Assembly (NCBI GenBank): GCA_002049455.2
Contig: KV918922.1
Span: forward strand, 1 to 64,000
DNA: 64,000 nt
Direction of reading: 5' to 3'
DNA from: Porphyra umbilicalis
Lineage: Eukaryota > Rhodophyta > Bangiophyceae > Bangiales > Bangiaceae
The notes beneath the pieces were generated by a model, which worked only from the letters and a program-made list of their open reading frames with translations, was not told the origin of the DNA and ran no database searches. The position numbers and the translations under genes are program-made. Numbering within the stretch: the first letter of the stretch is position 1; every line of letters begins with the position of its first letter. Positions 1 through 11,093 of this stretch are shown in pieces.

Positions 1-968
1 TTGGTGGGTTGGACTTTTGCTCGGTCGGCCGTTTCCCCATATGTTGTGGTCCCATCAGTGGGCCCTCCTTGGCGTGTCGTTGGGTACCGTTCCTCGTTTG
101 GGGCTCTGTTTTCTTTTTTTTTTTCTCCTCCATCCGTGGCTTCCCTCCGTTTCCTTTTCTCCCTCTGTACCATCTCGTCTTTTCCGTGGACGGGCACTCC
201 TCCTCCCCGCTTACCAACCGCCTGGGCGCCCTCGGCTTGGCGTTGCTTGCCCCACACGGCGCGCGCCGAGCGCGACCAGCGCCCCCCCCCCACCCCCGTC
301 CACACCCCCCCCGCCCATCCCGCGTGGCCGCCGACACGGCGGTCGGCCGCTGCGCCGCCGGCCGCTCCCCCCACGGCGCACGAGGGCGCACGCCCCCCCC
401 CTCGGCGCGCCGCCGGGGCCGGCACCCCCCCCCCGCGCCGCCCCGCCCCGCCGCGGCAGCCGCCCCCGCCGACCGACCGACCGACGCGCGGGGCGTCCCC
501 CCCCACCACCGCGCCGCGTCGCCGCCGTGGCGCGTGCCGCCGCCCGCCGCCCGCACCCGCCGCACCCGCCGCACCCGCCCGACCCGCGGGCGGGGGGGCG
601 CGGGCGCGGGGCGGGCCACGGGGTCTGGGGTCCCACCCGCCGACCACGCGACGCGTCGCGAGACGCGCCGCCGCGGCGGCAGGCGGCGCGCGGCGGCGCG
701 GCGGCGCGCCGCCGCCCGCCCCCCGCCCGCCCGCCCGCCCGCCCACCTGCCGGCAGCGGCGGCGGGCGACGGGGCCCCGCCCCGCCCCGCGGCGGGGTCC
801 GCCGCCCCAGCGGGGGCCGTCTGCCGCCGCCGCCGACCGGCGGGCGGGCGGCGCGCGCCCCCCCGCGCGGGGCGCCGCGGCCCGCCGACGCGGCCGCGAG
901 CGGCCGGCGGGCCGCGGCGCGCGCGCCCCCCCCCGCCGAGCAAACAACCACAAATAAAAAGGTGTACT
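1..968. other. Edge of GC-rich island, no gene supported
   Basis: The first 230 bases are T-rich and mixed. From about 240 the sequence turns into C- and G-rich low-complexity DNA that leaves long open frames on both strands, all Arg/Pro/Ala-rich and without recognisable domains. An AATAAA-like string lies on the plus strand at about 952-957. I see no supportable coding region here. Confidence 0.5.
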
Positions 969-986
969 CTAGGGGGGCGCGCCGCC

Positions 987-1021
<35 letters not shown>

Positions 1022-1376
1022 GCGCCGGCGGCGCCGGCGGCCGGGCCCGCGCCCGCCGGCGCCACCCCTTCCCCCATCCCCCCCCCCGCGACGACCGTGT
1101 AGACGGTCGCCGGGGGGTCCACCTCCTCCCCCGCCCCCCCCCCCCCCCCCCCCACCCACCCGGCGCGCGCGTCAAGCCCCCCCCCCCGTGGCCGCTCCGC
1201 CCCCCCGGCGGCGTGCCGCGGGCGCCTGGGTCGTGGCCGCCCGGGTAGCCGGGCGAGCGCCCCCCGTCGCCGCCGCCGCCGCCGCCGCCGCGGCCGCCCG
1301 GCGGGGGGCGGTAGGGCCCGCCGCCGTCGCCGCCGTCGCCGCCGCCGCCGCCGTGCCGCGGGGGCGGCCCGTCGTG

Positions 1377-1415
<39 letters not shown>

Positions 1416-1490
1416 GCCAGTGCCGCCCGCCGCGGGCGGGGCGGGACCGCCCGGGGGCAGCCCCCCCCCCCCCCCCCCCCCATGCGCGGC

Positions 1491-1521
<31 letters not shown>

Positions 1522-1889
1522 GCCGCGGCAGCAACGGCGGCCGCCCCCTGCGGCGCGTGCGGATGCGCGTGCGCGTGCGGGTGCGGCGGCGGGGCGCCCT
1601 CGGCAGCGACGGCGGCGGCAACGTCCGCCGCCGTCGGCAGCGCCAGGCCGACGTGCAGGCGCTGGCGCTTGACGCTCTCGCACCACTGGAGCGTCACGTC
1701 GAGGATTTCCGCCTTTTTCTTGGACGCCACCCCGAGGGCGGCGCCGAGCAGCGCAATCTTCGAGTCGATCTTCAAGCGCGAGTTTTTCGTGTGCAGGTTG
1801 TGCCGCGCGCGCGCCGCCAGCTTGGCGTCGACGCTGTCGGGGGCGCCGCCGGGGGCGCTGCCGCCACTGTGGTGCCCGCCGCCGCCGCC

Positions 1890-1936
<47 letters not shown>

Positions 1937-2750
1937 TGCCGTCGTCTCCGCTGCCACCGCCTTCACCGCCGGCGGCGGCGGTGGCGCCCGCGCTGGCCGA
2001 CGCGGCGCCCTTGACCGCCCGCGACGCCACGCGCTTGCCGAGCGCCGACCGCCCGCCGCGGGCCGCCCGCAGGCCGCCGCCGCTCCCCACCGGCCGCGTC
2101 GGGGAGGGCCCCCACATCCCCACACCCGGCCCCCCCGCGCCGGGCACGTCCAAGCCCGCCGCCGTGGCGGCGGCGGCGGCCGCCGCCGCCTCGGCCTCGT
2201 CGGCGGCGCCAAAAGCAGAGACGGGCGGGAAGCCGGTGGCGCCGACCGGGGGGAAGCCCCCAACGCCGGGGGGGGGGAAACCCCCGCCGCCAGTGGGGGG
2301 GAAGCCCCCGCCCCCGCCGCCGCCGCCGCCGCCATTGCCGCCGCCGCCGTCGCGCCCGTCGGCGGGGCCCCACATGGCCGAACCGCCCATGGCGCCGCCG
2401 CCGCCGCCGCCGCCATTGCCGCCGCCAAACCCACCCCCGCGCCGTGGCCCGTGGCCCGGGGACATGGCGTAGGTGCCCCCCCGGCCGCCGCCGCCGCCGC
2501 CCAGTGGCACGCCGCCACCCCCGTCGCCGTCACCACTGCCCGCCGCGTAGTGCGCGGCGGCGGCGGCCGCCGCCGCACTCGCAGCGGCGGCGGCGGCGGC
2601 GGCGGCGGCGGTGGGCCCATTGGTCGGCCCCCCGCCACCCCCGTGCGCGTCGCCATACCCGCCCGACGAGGGCGCCATGCCGCCGACGCTGCCGCCCGCC
2701 CCGACGGCACCGTGTGGGTGGCCGCCGCCGCCGCCGCCAAAGGGCGCCAT
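969..2750 (-). CDS. Gly/Ala-rich protein with a bHLH-like DNA-binding core
   Basis: This is a 593-aa open frame that starts at the ATG at 2750 and stops at TAG 969-971. Almost all of it is Gly, Ala or Pro runs. The informative part, about residues 310-367 (roughly 1650-1815), reads like a basic helix-loop-helix: a basic stretch beginning HNLHTKNSRLKIDSKI, a short loop and a second helix KKKAEILDVTLQW. In plant-type bHLH proteins this register reads HNLxERxRRxxIN, and the Glu contacts the E-box. Here that Glu is Thr and one Arg is Ser, so canonical E-box binding is doubtful. A transcription-regulatory role is inferred from the fold only. The start is uncertain because the same style of sequence continues upstream in other frames across a 20-base C run (2754-2773). 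The C-terminal frame also changes character at the C run 1134-1153. Confidence 0.55.
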
Positions 2751-2773
2751 GCGCCCCCCCCCCCCCCCCCCCC

Positions 2774-3605
2774 ATCATGCCCGGGTGCCCCCCATACCCG
2801 TGGGGCCCGGGCCCATACCCACCGATCGGGGGGTGCCCCGCCCCCGGCCCTTGCAGCGACATGCCGTGCGCGTCGTGCGCGAGCGGCGGGAGCATGGCGC
2901 CACCCCCCCCGGCGCCCATGGCGCCCCCGCCGCCGATGCCACCGCCGCCCAAGGCGCCGCCCATGGCGCCCAGGCCGCCGACGCCCATCCCCCCGCCATT
3001 GCCGGCCATGCCGGCCATGCCGCCGCCCCGCCCGCCGCGCATGTCCGCGCCGCCGCCGCCGCCGCCGCCGCCATTGTTGCCGACGCCCATCCCAAAGCCG
3101 CCATAGGGCCCGCCGCCGGCGTACCCCCCCCCCCCCCCCCCCCCCCCCCCATAGCCGCCCTGCATCCCCGCGTCGACGTAAGCGCCGCCGCCCCGCGGGT
3201 CGTACATGCCCCGACCCCCATACTCTGCCTCTTGGTCATAGACGCGGTCCGCCCCCCCCCCCCCCCCCCCCCCACCACTGCCCGGGTCGTGGACCCCCCC
3301 CCCCCCATTCCCCCCCCGTTTCCCCCCCCAGGGGTGCCCCCACCCCCACCGTCCATCGTCGGCGGGTAGGCCGCCAAGCGGTCAGACGCCGCAGCAGCAG
3401 CGGCGGCGGCAGCGGCGGCGGCAGCGGCGGCGGCGGCGGCGTCGGCAGCCGCGTCGGCCGCACCCCCCTGCGTCCCCCCCGCGGGCCCGCCGTACGGGGG
3501 CCCCGCACCGACCGTCGCCGCGTCGCCTCCGGCGGCACCACCACCACCGCCGTCGTCGTCGCCGCCGCCCCCACCGCCACCGCCGGCACGAGCCGCGTCG
3601 GCCAC
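2774..3605 (-). CDS. Probable N-terminal part of the bHLH-like gene, in shifted frames
   Basis: Upstream of the 593-aa ORF on the same strand lie two more protein-like Gly-rich stretches. One frame (to about 3230) reads through DRVYDQEAEYGGRG and MYDPRGGGAYVDAG into GGHPGMMGG. Another (about 3300-3605) reads AARAGGGG..GDDDGG..ATVGAGPPYGGPAGG, a long Ala run, then DRLAAYPPTMDGGG. Each switch sits in a homopolymer of 19-20 cytosines (3256-3274, 2754-2773). I infer one longer gene whose frame is broken by homopolymer length, either by assembly error or by real mutation. The uppermost start is not visible; the frame at 3605 begins with GTG, not ATG. Confidence 0.35.
3124..3150. repeat. 27-base C homopolymer
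   Basis: An uninterrupted run of 27 cytosines lies inside the Gly-rich coding stretch, where it encodes poly-Gly on the minus strand. Similar runs occur at 1134-1153, 1461-1481, 2754-2773, 3256-3274 and 3829-3851. Such tracts are both unstable and poorly sequenced, so frames across them should not be trusted. Confidence 0.9.
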
Positions 3606-3738
3606 CGCCGGCGCGTCGACAGTGACGGGCGTGGCCCCGACGCTGCCGCCGCGCCCGCGGCCACGACCGGCGCCGCGGCCGCCCGCCGCGCGGCCGCGGC
3701 CGACGGCGCCCGCCGCGCCGCGCCGCGGTGCGTCGGGT

Positions 3739-3778
<40 letters not shown>

Positions 3779-3962
3779 CGCCGGTGCAGGTGCGGGGTCG
3801 ACCCCCCCCCCCCGGCGGCGTCGCGTCCCCCCCCCCCCCCCCCCCCCCCCTCTGCCGTCCGCGAGCTCCCCCGCCGACCGCGTCGGCCGCCGGCCCCGCG
3901 CGCGCGTCGCGGGTCCCCGCCTCTCGGGCGTGGTGTCAGCACCAGCACCCTCGGCGGCTGGT

Positions 3963-3994
<32 letters not shown>

Positions 3995-4358
3995 CTCCCT
4001 CGCTGCTGCTGCTGCTGCTGCGGTTGCTGCTGCTGCTGCTGCGGCGCGTCCGCGGCGCGGCGGCATGGCCCGCCCGCCGGCACGGGGTGCGGGATGCGCG
4101 CCAGCCGCCGCCGCTGCCGCCGAGCGGCGCGTGGCGCGGCGGGGCGCGCCCGCGGCGGGTCGGCCCGCCACGCGCGCCCCCGGGGTGGCGGGAAGAGGCA
4201 CTGGGGGGGCGGCGGGGCGTGCCACGCGCGGGGCGCGAGCGCCGCGCGCCGCGTGCCGCGCGCCGTCTCTCCCGACCCGTTGCGCGGGGAGGCACGCCGA
4301 GTCCCGCGTGCACCGGCGGCGCCGGTGACGCCAGTGGCGGCGGCGGCGGCGGCGGCAC

Positions 4359-4395
<37 letters not shown>

Positions 4396-4692
4396 ACTCG
4401 CGCGCGCGGGTCCGACCGGCGGTCGGAGCAGCCGCTGCGGCGAGCGGCACCACGCGCGGTCGCACCACCGCCGCGGTCGCGTGGGCGCACACCCGTGCGC
4501 CGCCGACAGTGGGAGGGCGCGGCGCGGGTCGGGTCGGCCCCCCCCCCCCCTCGCCCTCACGCCGCGTCGTTACGTCGGCCGCGCGTCGGTCGGCGCCGGG
4601 GGTGTGTGGGTGGTCGGCCCGCCCGCCCGCGCCGCCCCGCGCGCGAGTGTGCGGCAGCGTCGGCGGCGGACGCGGCGGCGGCGGTGGGTGCA

Positions 4693-4730
<38 letters not shown>

Positions 4731-7330
4731 CGTCGGCAGCGTGCCGCGCCACGCGGGATCGGATCACGCCCGGCGGGCGCGAGGCCGCCCGTGCGTTCCC
4801 GTCGTGCCGACCGTAGGCGCGCGGCGCCGTGCGTCGGTTGCCGCGCGCGTGTCGGCAGAGGCGGCGAAGCGTGAGGCGGGGGGGGGGGGGGGGGGGGGGC
4901 AGACCGCCCAACGTCCAAAGTGGAAAAAAAGTGGGGAGGGGGGGGGGGGGCGACAGAGACAGGCGGGAGCGCGGTGCTTGCAGCGCGCGCAGGCAACGGG
5001 TGGAAAGGGCGCGGCCGGGGGGGGGGGGGAGGGCGGGGGGCGGTGGTCGGGCGCGCGTCGACCGCCCGCGCCGAGTCGGCTGAGCGCGCGCGCGCGCGCC
5101 ACGGGAGAAGCACGCTTGGCGGCTGCGCGGTCGCGAGCGCGGCCGCCCGCACCTTGCGCGGCCGGCGGCGGCGGCGCGGCGGCGCCGCGGGTGCGCCGTC
5201 AACCGGGCGGCCAGGGGGGCGGTTGCAAACCGCCGCGCCGCACACCCGCGCGGTCAGGCGGATCGGGCCAGGGGGGAGGGGGGCCAACGGTCGGCCGAGC
5301 CAATCGACCGGGTGGTGGCGAAGAGGGGGGGAGGGGGGGGGGGGGGGGGGAGGGAGCGACTCAACCGCGCCCGCCCGATCGCCCCCCCGTAGGGCCCGTG
5401 CCAGGCTGTGAGCACGAGAGGTGAACGACCACCCCGCGCCCCCGGTGCAAAGTGCAGTCGCGTCGCGGGGGAGAGCGGGGTCCGGGACCCGGCCAGACGG
5501 ACAGCCCGCGTGCGCCGGTGGCCCAAACGGCCGCGGCCGGCGGAACGACCTCGACTGTGTGGAACCACGGGACGGGGGGGGAGGCAGTGGGGAAAACTGG
5601 CGGGGGCCCGATTGACAGTGCGCAGACGTCGGCGGCGCTCGGGCGTCGGGGCCGCGGCAGACGACGGAGGGCGCCGACCGGCGGGGCGCGCGCAACCTCC
5701 GCGGTCAGAGCTTCTCACCCCTCGAGGCGCGCTTGGGAGGGGGGGGTGGCACGCCGCCGACGCAAGCGCCACCGATGGGCGGCACAAACACGCAATAGGG
5801 GGGTCAGACGGCCGTGGCCGCGTTTTTGACGAGACTCTCGCGACCACGACATTCGCACCTGACCGCTTCTGAGCCCAATGCTCGTTGGACGCCGCCAGCG
5901 GTCCCGCCAAGCGGGGGCCTCGACGACGAGGTTCGTGACACTCCAAATTTGGACCAGGCCGCCGTCCACTGGATCCGTCTATGGACGGTTGGGAAAACTT
6001 CAAGTCCTCCACGACACGGAATGGGACGGATCTAGTAAATACAGACTTCTTAGTAAATCTTCCACGGCAGTCAGGATCCATTCGTGTCCTCAACGCTCAG
6101 ACTACCACGTTGCATATAATTGATGGTCACGGGGTCTCAGAGGCCGATTTGTAAGAGTGGTGCAACAGTTGGCGGTTTTTGAGAGAACGGCTGTATCCTC
6201 CACAACCGATCCACCACAAAAAACTGCATTCCCTGTATCCAAACAGCCGCTCTGGTTGCAGCAGCGCGGCGACCGGCGGGGCACAGTCCTCGCCCAGCCA
6301 CGCAGTGGGTGCGGAGAGGCCAAAAGGCACCCTTCCCACTCTCGTTTGGCACCGGGGTAGTGACAACGGCGAATCGGCCGTTTCTCCCCTCCTCTCCGAC
6401 AGTACATACCCTCTCCGCGTCCCCCCCCCGCCCTGCCCCCAACTGCCCACCCCCGCCCCCTTGCGCTCCGCCAGCAGACGCAGTGTGTCCTTGCTTAGCC
6501 TCTTCTTCCCGCTCATCGCACGATAGTGTTCACAAGGCTGTGGTGGGGTACTGCTGATCCCCGAATTGTGTCCTGGTGGACAGGGACTGACTTGCGGACC
6601 GACTCTCTCCACCAATCAGATGCGCCCATGGGACAGACTTGGTGCTCCTGATTGCGTACATGTGCCCGTACAGCCTGGAAATCAGCATCAGCTCCTCTTT
6701 TTTTCAGCACTTCTGGTAAGGAGACAGTAGAAAATCTCAAGATCTCGCGTGGGCAGCTTGCTCAGTGCCAAGAAAAGCGGATCAAGCGGCAACAAACAGT
6801 GACTTGTGCTGGATGCAAGGTCCTGGCACTGAATACGGGCTTTCTATTGGCTTCAATGCCTTCTTACTGTCGTTTTAGACCAGTAGAGTGCTTTTATTCA
6901 CAGTCAGTCTCTTGTCTCTGTCGCCCAGAACAAAATTCGGGATTGAGCAACGCGTGTTTCATTCCACTTTCTTTGGAATCGCGTGCGTGTTTTCGACTCC
7001 ATCTGCGGTGTTTTGTGCAGCGCGTTCCGAGTGCGGTCAAGTGCACGGCCAGTGACTTTGGACTGCCTTTTTTGGGTGGGGATCTTCGTGTGTGGACGTT
7101 GGTCGTTCTGTACTCCTTGCGTGCTGTTCGATTCTGCCTAGGGCGCCCGCAGCGCAAGTCGCCCAGGGCTCGCCAGAGGGGCAGGCAGCAGCCAATAGTG
7201 GAGTTGGTGTGCCTCGGGGAGGGGGGGATCTGTTGTTGTGGGCGGGTGCATGCGCGGAGAGAGATGTCGGACCGCGAGAGTTTGACTCACGTACAGCACT
7301 CCGCGCGTCGGAGTTTCCAGTGTCGCCCCG
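3606..7330. other. No supported gene: GC-rich tail of island, then mixed spacer
   Basis: From 3.6 to about 5.8 kb this is GCC/GGC repeats and poly-G tracts (for example near 4880-4900 and 5335-5350), open on all frames with no domain. From about 5.9 kb composition becomes ordinary. The open frame at 6652-7473 has no recognisable content and runs straight across the transposon boundary at 7331, so it is treated as chance. Confidence 0.5.
4005..4043. repeat. CTG/CAG trinucleotide tract
   Basis: Two blocks of CTG repeats are separated by CGGTTG. On the minus strand they would encode PQQQQQQPQQQQQQ. They sit in GC-rich DNA upstream of the bHLH-like gene, and no surrounding protein is recognisable. 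Confidence 0.85.
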
Positions 7331-7385
7331 CCCTACGGGGAAAACCGGGCGGAAAACCGGCATCTCCTAAAGGAAACCGGCATAC
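7331..7385 (+). repeat. Left terminal and subterminal repeats of the 5.9-kb element
   Basis: After the CCCTACGG terminus the motif (A/G)AAACCGGCAT occurs twice in direct orientation, near 7353 and 7373. These are likely transposase or accessory-protein binding sites, as subterminal repeats are in other CACTA elements. Confidence 0.7.
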
Positions 7386-7644
7386 TCGACTCACTATTCT
7401 GGTTTTGTGGCACCCGTTGGGGATCGACTGTCGTGCTGACAGTAATCGTCTCACGGACGCATCACTTTGCTGACAGCAAGCCGGATCAGATGCGATCTGT
7501 AAAGATCACGCGGCCTGAAGCGCAATTCTTCGACTTCGCCAGTTCCCAACGGGCCAGTGTGAGCACATCGCACGTCCGATCCATCGCCAGGCGGTCAGGC
7601 GCGGGTGCGCGCTACATTGTACGACAAGGCTCTTCACGGCCATC

Positions 7645-10176
7645 ATGGGGGTGTTGTACGAGTGCCCGTGCGCGATATGCTCCCGTCACCCATGTGGCGG
7701 CAGGTACGTGAGCAGGGCAACTTTTTACCGTCATGGTGGTAGCAATACGGCCCTGAGCAGAGCCAAGCGCCGCCGAACCGATGACGCGGCTGCGGACGAA
7801 GAACCAAGCGCGCTGGATCCAGGTCATGACGGTAGCGTCGAGGAGGAGGAGGCCGGCGACGGCGCTCATGCCACCGGCGGAGATGAACAAGACGAAGCGA
7901 CGGATGGCGGCGTGTTCGACCGTGCTAGCGGTGGCTCCGTCGGTGCATGGGCCGTGGACGGGCGCGGGTCAGACCGTGGCGGAGATGGCGACGGCAGTGT
8001 CAAGTCCGACGGCAGTGATGATGACGAGCCGCTGGAGGAGGAGGATCTACCCCTGGACGTGTTGCAGAACTTCCCGCTTTCTGATGGCGACGACGACAAT
8101 GAAGAAGGCGAAAACGCTGAAGACCCTGGGCTTCTTCTTCAGCCGACGCTTCAGCCCCTGGATGACGCGCCGCACGGGGCTCCCGACAACGAGCACGTCG
8201 GGCAGTCCACGCCGACTGCTGTTGCCACTAACGGGGTGGTCTGGTCGCCAGAGGCCTTCGCCGACATGGTCCAAAACTTTGTGGCGTTCAACTTCGCGCA
8301 AGAGTACAACCTACCTCGAGAAGCGCTGGCCACCATGCTGAAGCAGAGGACTCACAGAGGGCTCAAGAATAGGACACCGTACAAGCTGGACAAGTTTGTC
8401 AACAACACGGTGCGCATCGAGGAGAAGATCGTGGATTGCTGCCGGAACGGCTGCATGGCGTACACGGCTAACCACGCGCACGCTACGTCGTGTCCCTTTT
8501 GCAAGGTAGGGCGGTACAACTCTCAAGGGCAACCAGCCAAGACCACGCGGTACTGGAAAATAGCGCCATGGATGGCCATGATGCTCGCGGACCCGGGCAT
8601 TGGACCCGACATGATTAAATTGAACAAGGACGCGCTTGCTGATGCCGAGAAGGCGCGAACAGTGTTCAAGGATTTCTACCACAGCGACATCTACCGTGAT
8701 CTGGTCAAGAAGGGCATCATCAAGTCGCATATGGACATCTTCGTGAGCTTGGGGGCCGACGGACACGAAGCCTGGAAGCAGAGCGGCTATCAAGGATGGC
8801 CTATCATGCTCACTATCATGAGTATGCCCACCTCGACGCGGTTCAAGATTGCTTCGCAGCTGCTAGTAACGGTCACCCCGGGTCCTAAAGAGCCAAAGGA
8901 TCTAGAGTCCTTTCTCCATCCTGTCATGGAAGAGCTCAACCGGCTGGCGCGCGGGGTGCCTGGGTTCAAGGTCGCAGGAGTGGATGGGCCACAAGAGGTT
9001 CGAGTCCTCTTGCTCCAAATGACGTCGGACATGCCCGGTGGCAACAAGATGACTGGCATGAAGGACAGCAATGGTCGACAGCCAAGTCGCTTCCAGGACT
9101 TCCATGGTGTCTGTGTGGAGGGCTCCAACCACTATTACTTTCCAGACAAGGACCCGTCGAACAAATCTGCGTCGCGTGCCAAGCTTTTTGACATCAAGAA
9201 CTACAACAAGAATCGACGGACGGCTTCCTCAAGAACCGAAGCTGTCGACATCATTGAAGCGGCCCGATTGCAGAACCGGTCCAAGACTTTTGTAGAGCAA
9301 TTGATGCGGGACAGTGGGTACAAAGGCTACTGCCTCATGGCGTGTCCCAGCCCGGCGGAAAAGGCAGCCTATCCCCACATGAGCTACTTATGGGACGTCG
9401 GGCCTTCTTCCACGCCTTACGACGTCATGCACCTGGTGCTACAGAACAATGTATCCAACCTGTGGCGACTGTTCTCAGGCGTGTGGAAGGACTCCAACAA
9501 GGCTCCACACAAGTGGGCTATGACGGAGAGCGTCGCAGAGGTCGTGGGTGCCGATATTGCGGCGGCCCGAGCGACTGTGCCCCTATTTCAAGCCCGTGGG
9601 CTGCGAAATGTCAAGACTCACTACAAGTCGTACAAGGCGGTTGAGTGGATGTTCTTTGTGCTGAGCACAGGCCCTGCTGCTCTAGCTGGGCGCATTCCAG
9701 CGGAGGCCTACAAGATGTTTATGTGCCTCATGCGCGCATGCCGCCTGATCTTTGTGCCGGACGACCTCCCTGTGAGCGATTTTGCGACCCTCAAGACGGA
9801 GCTGGAAAACTTCTGCGGCCTCTTCTACAAGAAGGCCTACGGAGGTGACATCAAGAACATCCTGCAGTGCCTCTCCACAGTTGTGGCTCTACTAGACATC
9901 CCGTACAACATAGAAGCGTGCGGGCCTTTATGGAGCTACTGGCAGTTTCCCATGGAGCGCTACATCGGCACGCTTCCTGCGCTCATGCGCTCTCGGTCCA
10001 GCCCGCACGCGGCACTGATGAATGCGGTGGCGCGAAAGTACAGGGCAGAGTTGATTGCCTCGCACGCGTCTTCCTTCCACCGCGAGCTGTGGACAGACGC
10101 CAGTGGGCGAGACCCCTGCGCGCAGCCGGAGTACTCGCGCAATTCCTTTGCCTTCCCGTCCAAGGAGAACCGGTAG
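7645..10176 (+). CDS. CACTA/EnSpm-family (Tnp2-like) transposase
   Basis: This 843-aa frame starts at ATG 7645. The N-terminus has a Cys/His cluster (CPCAICSRHPCGG..TFYRHGG) and then an acidic linker. The core matches the Tnp2-like transposases of CACTA elements: GADGHEAWKQSGYQGWPI, PGPKEPKDLESFLHPVMEEL, MTSDMPGG, and PYDVMHLVLQNNVSNLWRLF. Asp372 (SLGADG) and Asp462 (TSDM) fit the first two catalytic acids; Glu719 or Glu721 (KTELENF) may be the third. The usual CRFC-type cysteines near 485 are replaced by SRFQDF. It cuts and joins element ends in the nucleus. The frame ends at TAG 10174-10176, but recognisable protein continues in the same frame beyond it. Confidence 0.85.
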   Translation: MGVLYECPCAICSRHPCGGRYVSRATFYRHGGSNTALSRAKRRRTDDAAADEEPSALDPGHDGSVEEEEAGDGAHATGGDEQDEATDGGVFDRASGGSVGAWAVDGRGSDRGGDGDGSVKSDGSDDDEPLEEEDLPLDVLQNFPLSDGDDDNEEGENAEDPGLLLQPTLQPLDDAPHGAPDNEHVGQSTPTAVATNGVVWSPEAFADMVQNFVAFNFAQEYNLPREALATMLKQRTHRGLKNRTPYKLDKFVNNTVRIEEKIVDCCRNGCMAYTANHAHATSCPFCKVGRYNSQGQPAKTTRYWKIAPWMAMMLADPGIGPDMIKLNKDALADAEKARTVFKDFYHSDIYRDLVKKGIIKSHMDIFVSLGADGHEAWKQSGYQGWPIMLTIMSMPTSTRFKIASQLLVTVTPGPKEPKDLESFLHPVMEELNRLARGVPGFKVAGVDGPQEVRVLLLQMTSDMPGGNKMTGMKDSNGRQPSRFQDFHGVCVEGSNHYYFPDKDPSNKSASRAKLFDIKNYNKNRRTASSRTEAVDIIEAARLQNRSKTFVEQLMRDSGYKGYCLMACPSPAEKAAYPHMSYLWDVGPSSTPYDVMHLVLQNNVSNLWRLFSGVWKDSNKAPHKWAMTESVAEVVGADIAAARATVPLFQARGLRNVKTHYKSYKAVEWMFFVLSTGPAALAGRIPAEAYKMFMCLMRACRLIFVPDDLPVSDFATLKTELENFCGLFYKKAYGGDIKNILQCLSTVVALLDIPYNIEACGPLWSYWQFPMERYIGTLPALMRSRSSPHAALMNAVARKYRAELIASHASSFHRELWTDASGRDPCAQPEYSRNSFAFPSKENR

Positions 10177-10728
10177 GTGACGTTGATGTCACCGCGCAAG
10201 AGGCCAGAGGTGATGGCTGGCCATGAGCTGCAGAGCCTGCTCAAGGTGTTGGAGCGCAACCGGCAAGGCGCTCTACCTTCGCAGATCTTCGGTAAGAAGT
10301 ACTTTCGTGCGGTCCTCCCCTCGGGAGCAGTAGCTGGATCCACAACGCTGGAATCTGACAGCAGTACAGCCCAACGACGTAACAGCTTTGTACGCGTTCG
10401 GAGCACTGTGCGTGTACGCACAGCCGCTGGAGGTGAGAGGCAGGAGGAGCGTCCTGCATACGGACTCGTCGACCACTTCCTGCTCGGCCGCGTAGGTGGC
10501 AAGCTTGGGGCCTATGCCTACATTCGATGTGTCAAGTCAAGCTTCGACACACAAGGTCGATATGGCCTACCTTCGACATTCCACGACATGGACGCCTTCC
10601 GTGACTACAGCGGCTGCTTGCGGTATGTAGACATCCTGGCGATTGACAACACTGCCGGCACCCTGAAGCAGGAAGCCATCCACGTCGTCCTTCACACGAG
10701 GTATCCTTTTACGATTGTAGAGGTGTGA
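10177..10728 (+). pseudogene. C-terminal part of the transposase, after an in-frame TAG
   Basis: Directly after the TAG the same frame stays open for 183 codons to TGA. It contains the C-terminal segment expected of this transposase group (GKLGAYAYIRCVK, then CLRYVDILAIDN, then TRYPFTIVEV). A single substitution from a Tyr codon would explain the stop. A splice across it is not convincing: GTAGGT is present at the stop, but the nearest AG would give an intron of only about 28 bases. Either this copy is a recent pseudogene or the stop is read through. Confidence 0.65.
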
Positions 10729-11093
10729 ACAAGGGATGCTGCCGAGAACTGGAAGGGATGCAGGGGTGGGGTGGGGGCGAGGAAGAAAGCAGCATGGCAA
10801 GAAGGGGGGTGGGAGGGGTGCGTGGGAAATGAAGAGGGTGGCAGGAGAGGTTGAGGGTGGAAGGTGTGGTTGCTTGGTACAGTCAGTACGAGCAGATTAC
10901 TCTACATTCTTCGCCAGTGCGACTTACCTGCATTTATAAGCTCTAAGTGCTCGAAAAATCCTCATGTGCGACTTATTCGGAGTTGTCTGGCGTAAGTGCA
11001 TGATAACTCTGAATATCCATGTAGTTGCTATAATTTGGGCCGTCAGGTGAGGTCGCCCCCAAGGAAAGGACGGTGCCCCCAACACCAGCCCCT

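Noticed and set aside
9..4328. 1,439-aa plus-strand open frame in the first island
   Set aside because: Stop-poor GC repeats leave all frames open. The bHLH-like signal is on the minus strand and this frame has only Pro/Ala/Arg runs.
5387..5394. CCGTAGGG, the transposon terminal octamer
   Set aside because: No adjacent A-tract, no subterminal repeat and no partner end; likely chance.
6652..7473. 273-aa plus-strand frame
   Set aside because: It crosses the transposon boundary at 7331 and has no recognisable content.
10160..10205. GTAGGT at the TAG of the CACTA transposase as an intron donor
   Set aside because: The nearest acceptor would give an intron of about 28 bases, far below the 180-230 bases of the introns seen at 58-60 kb.
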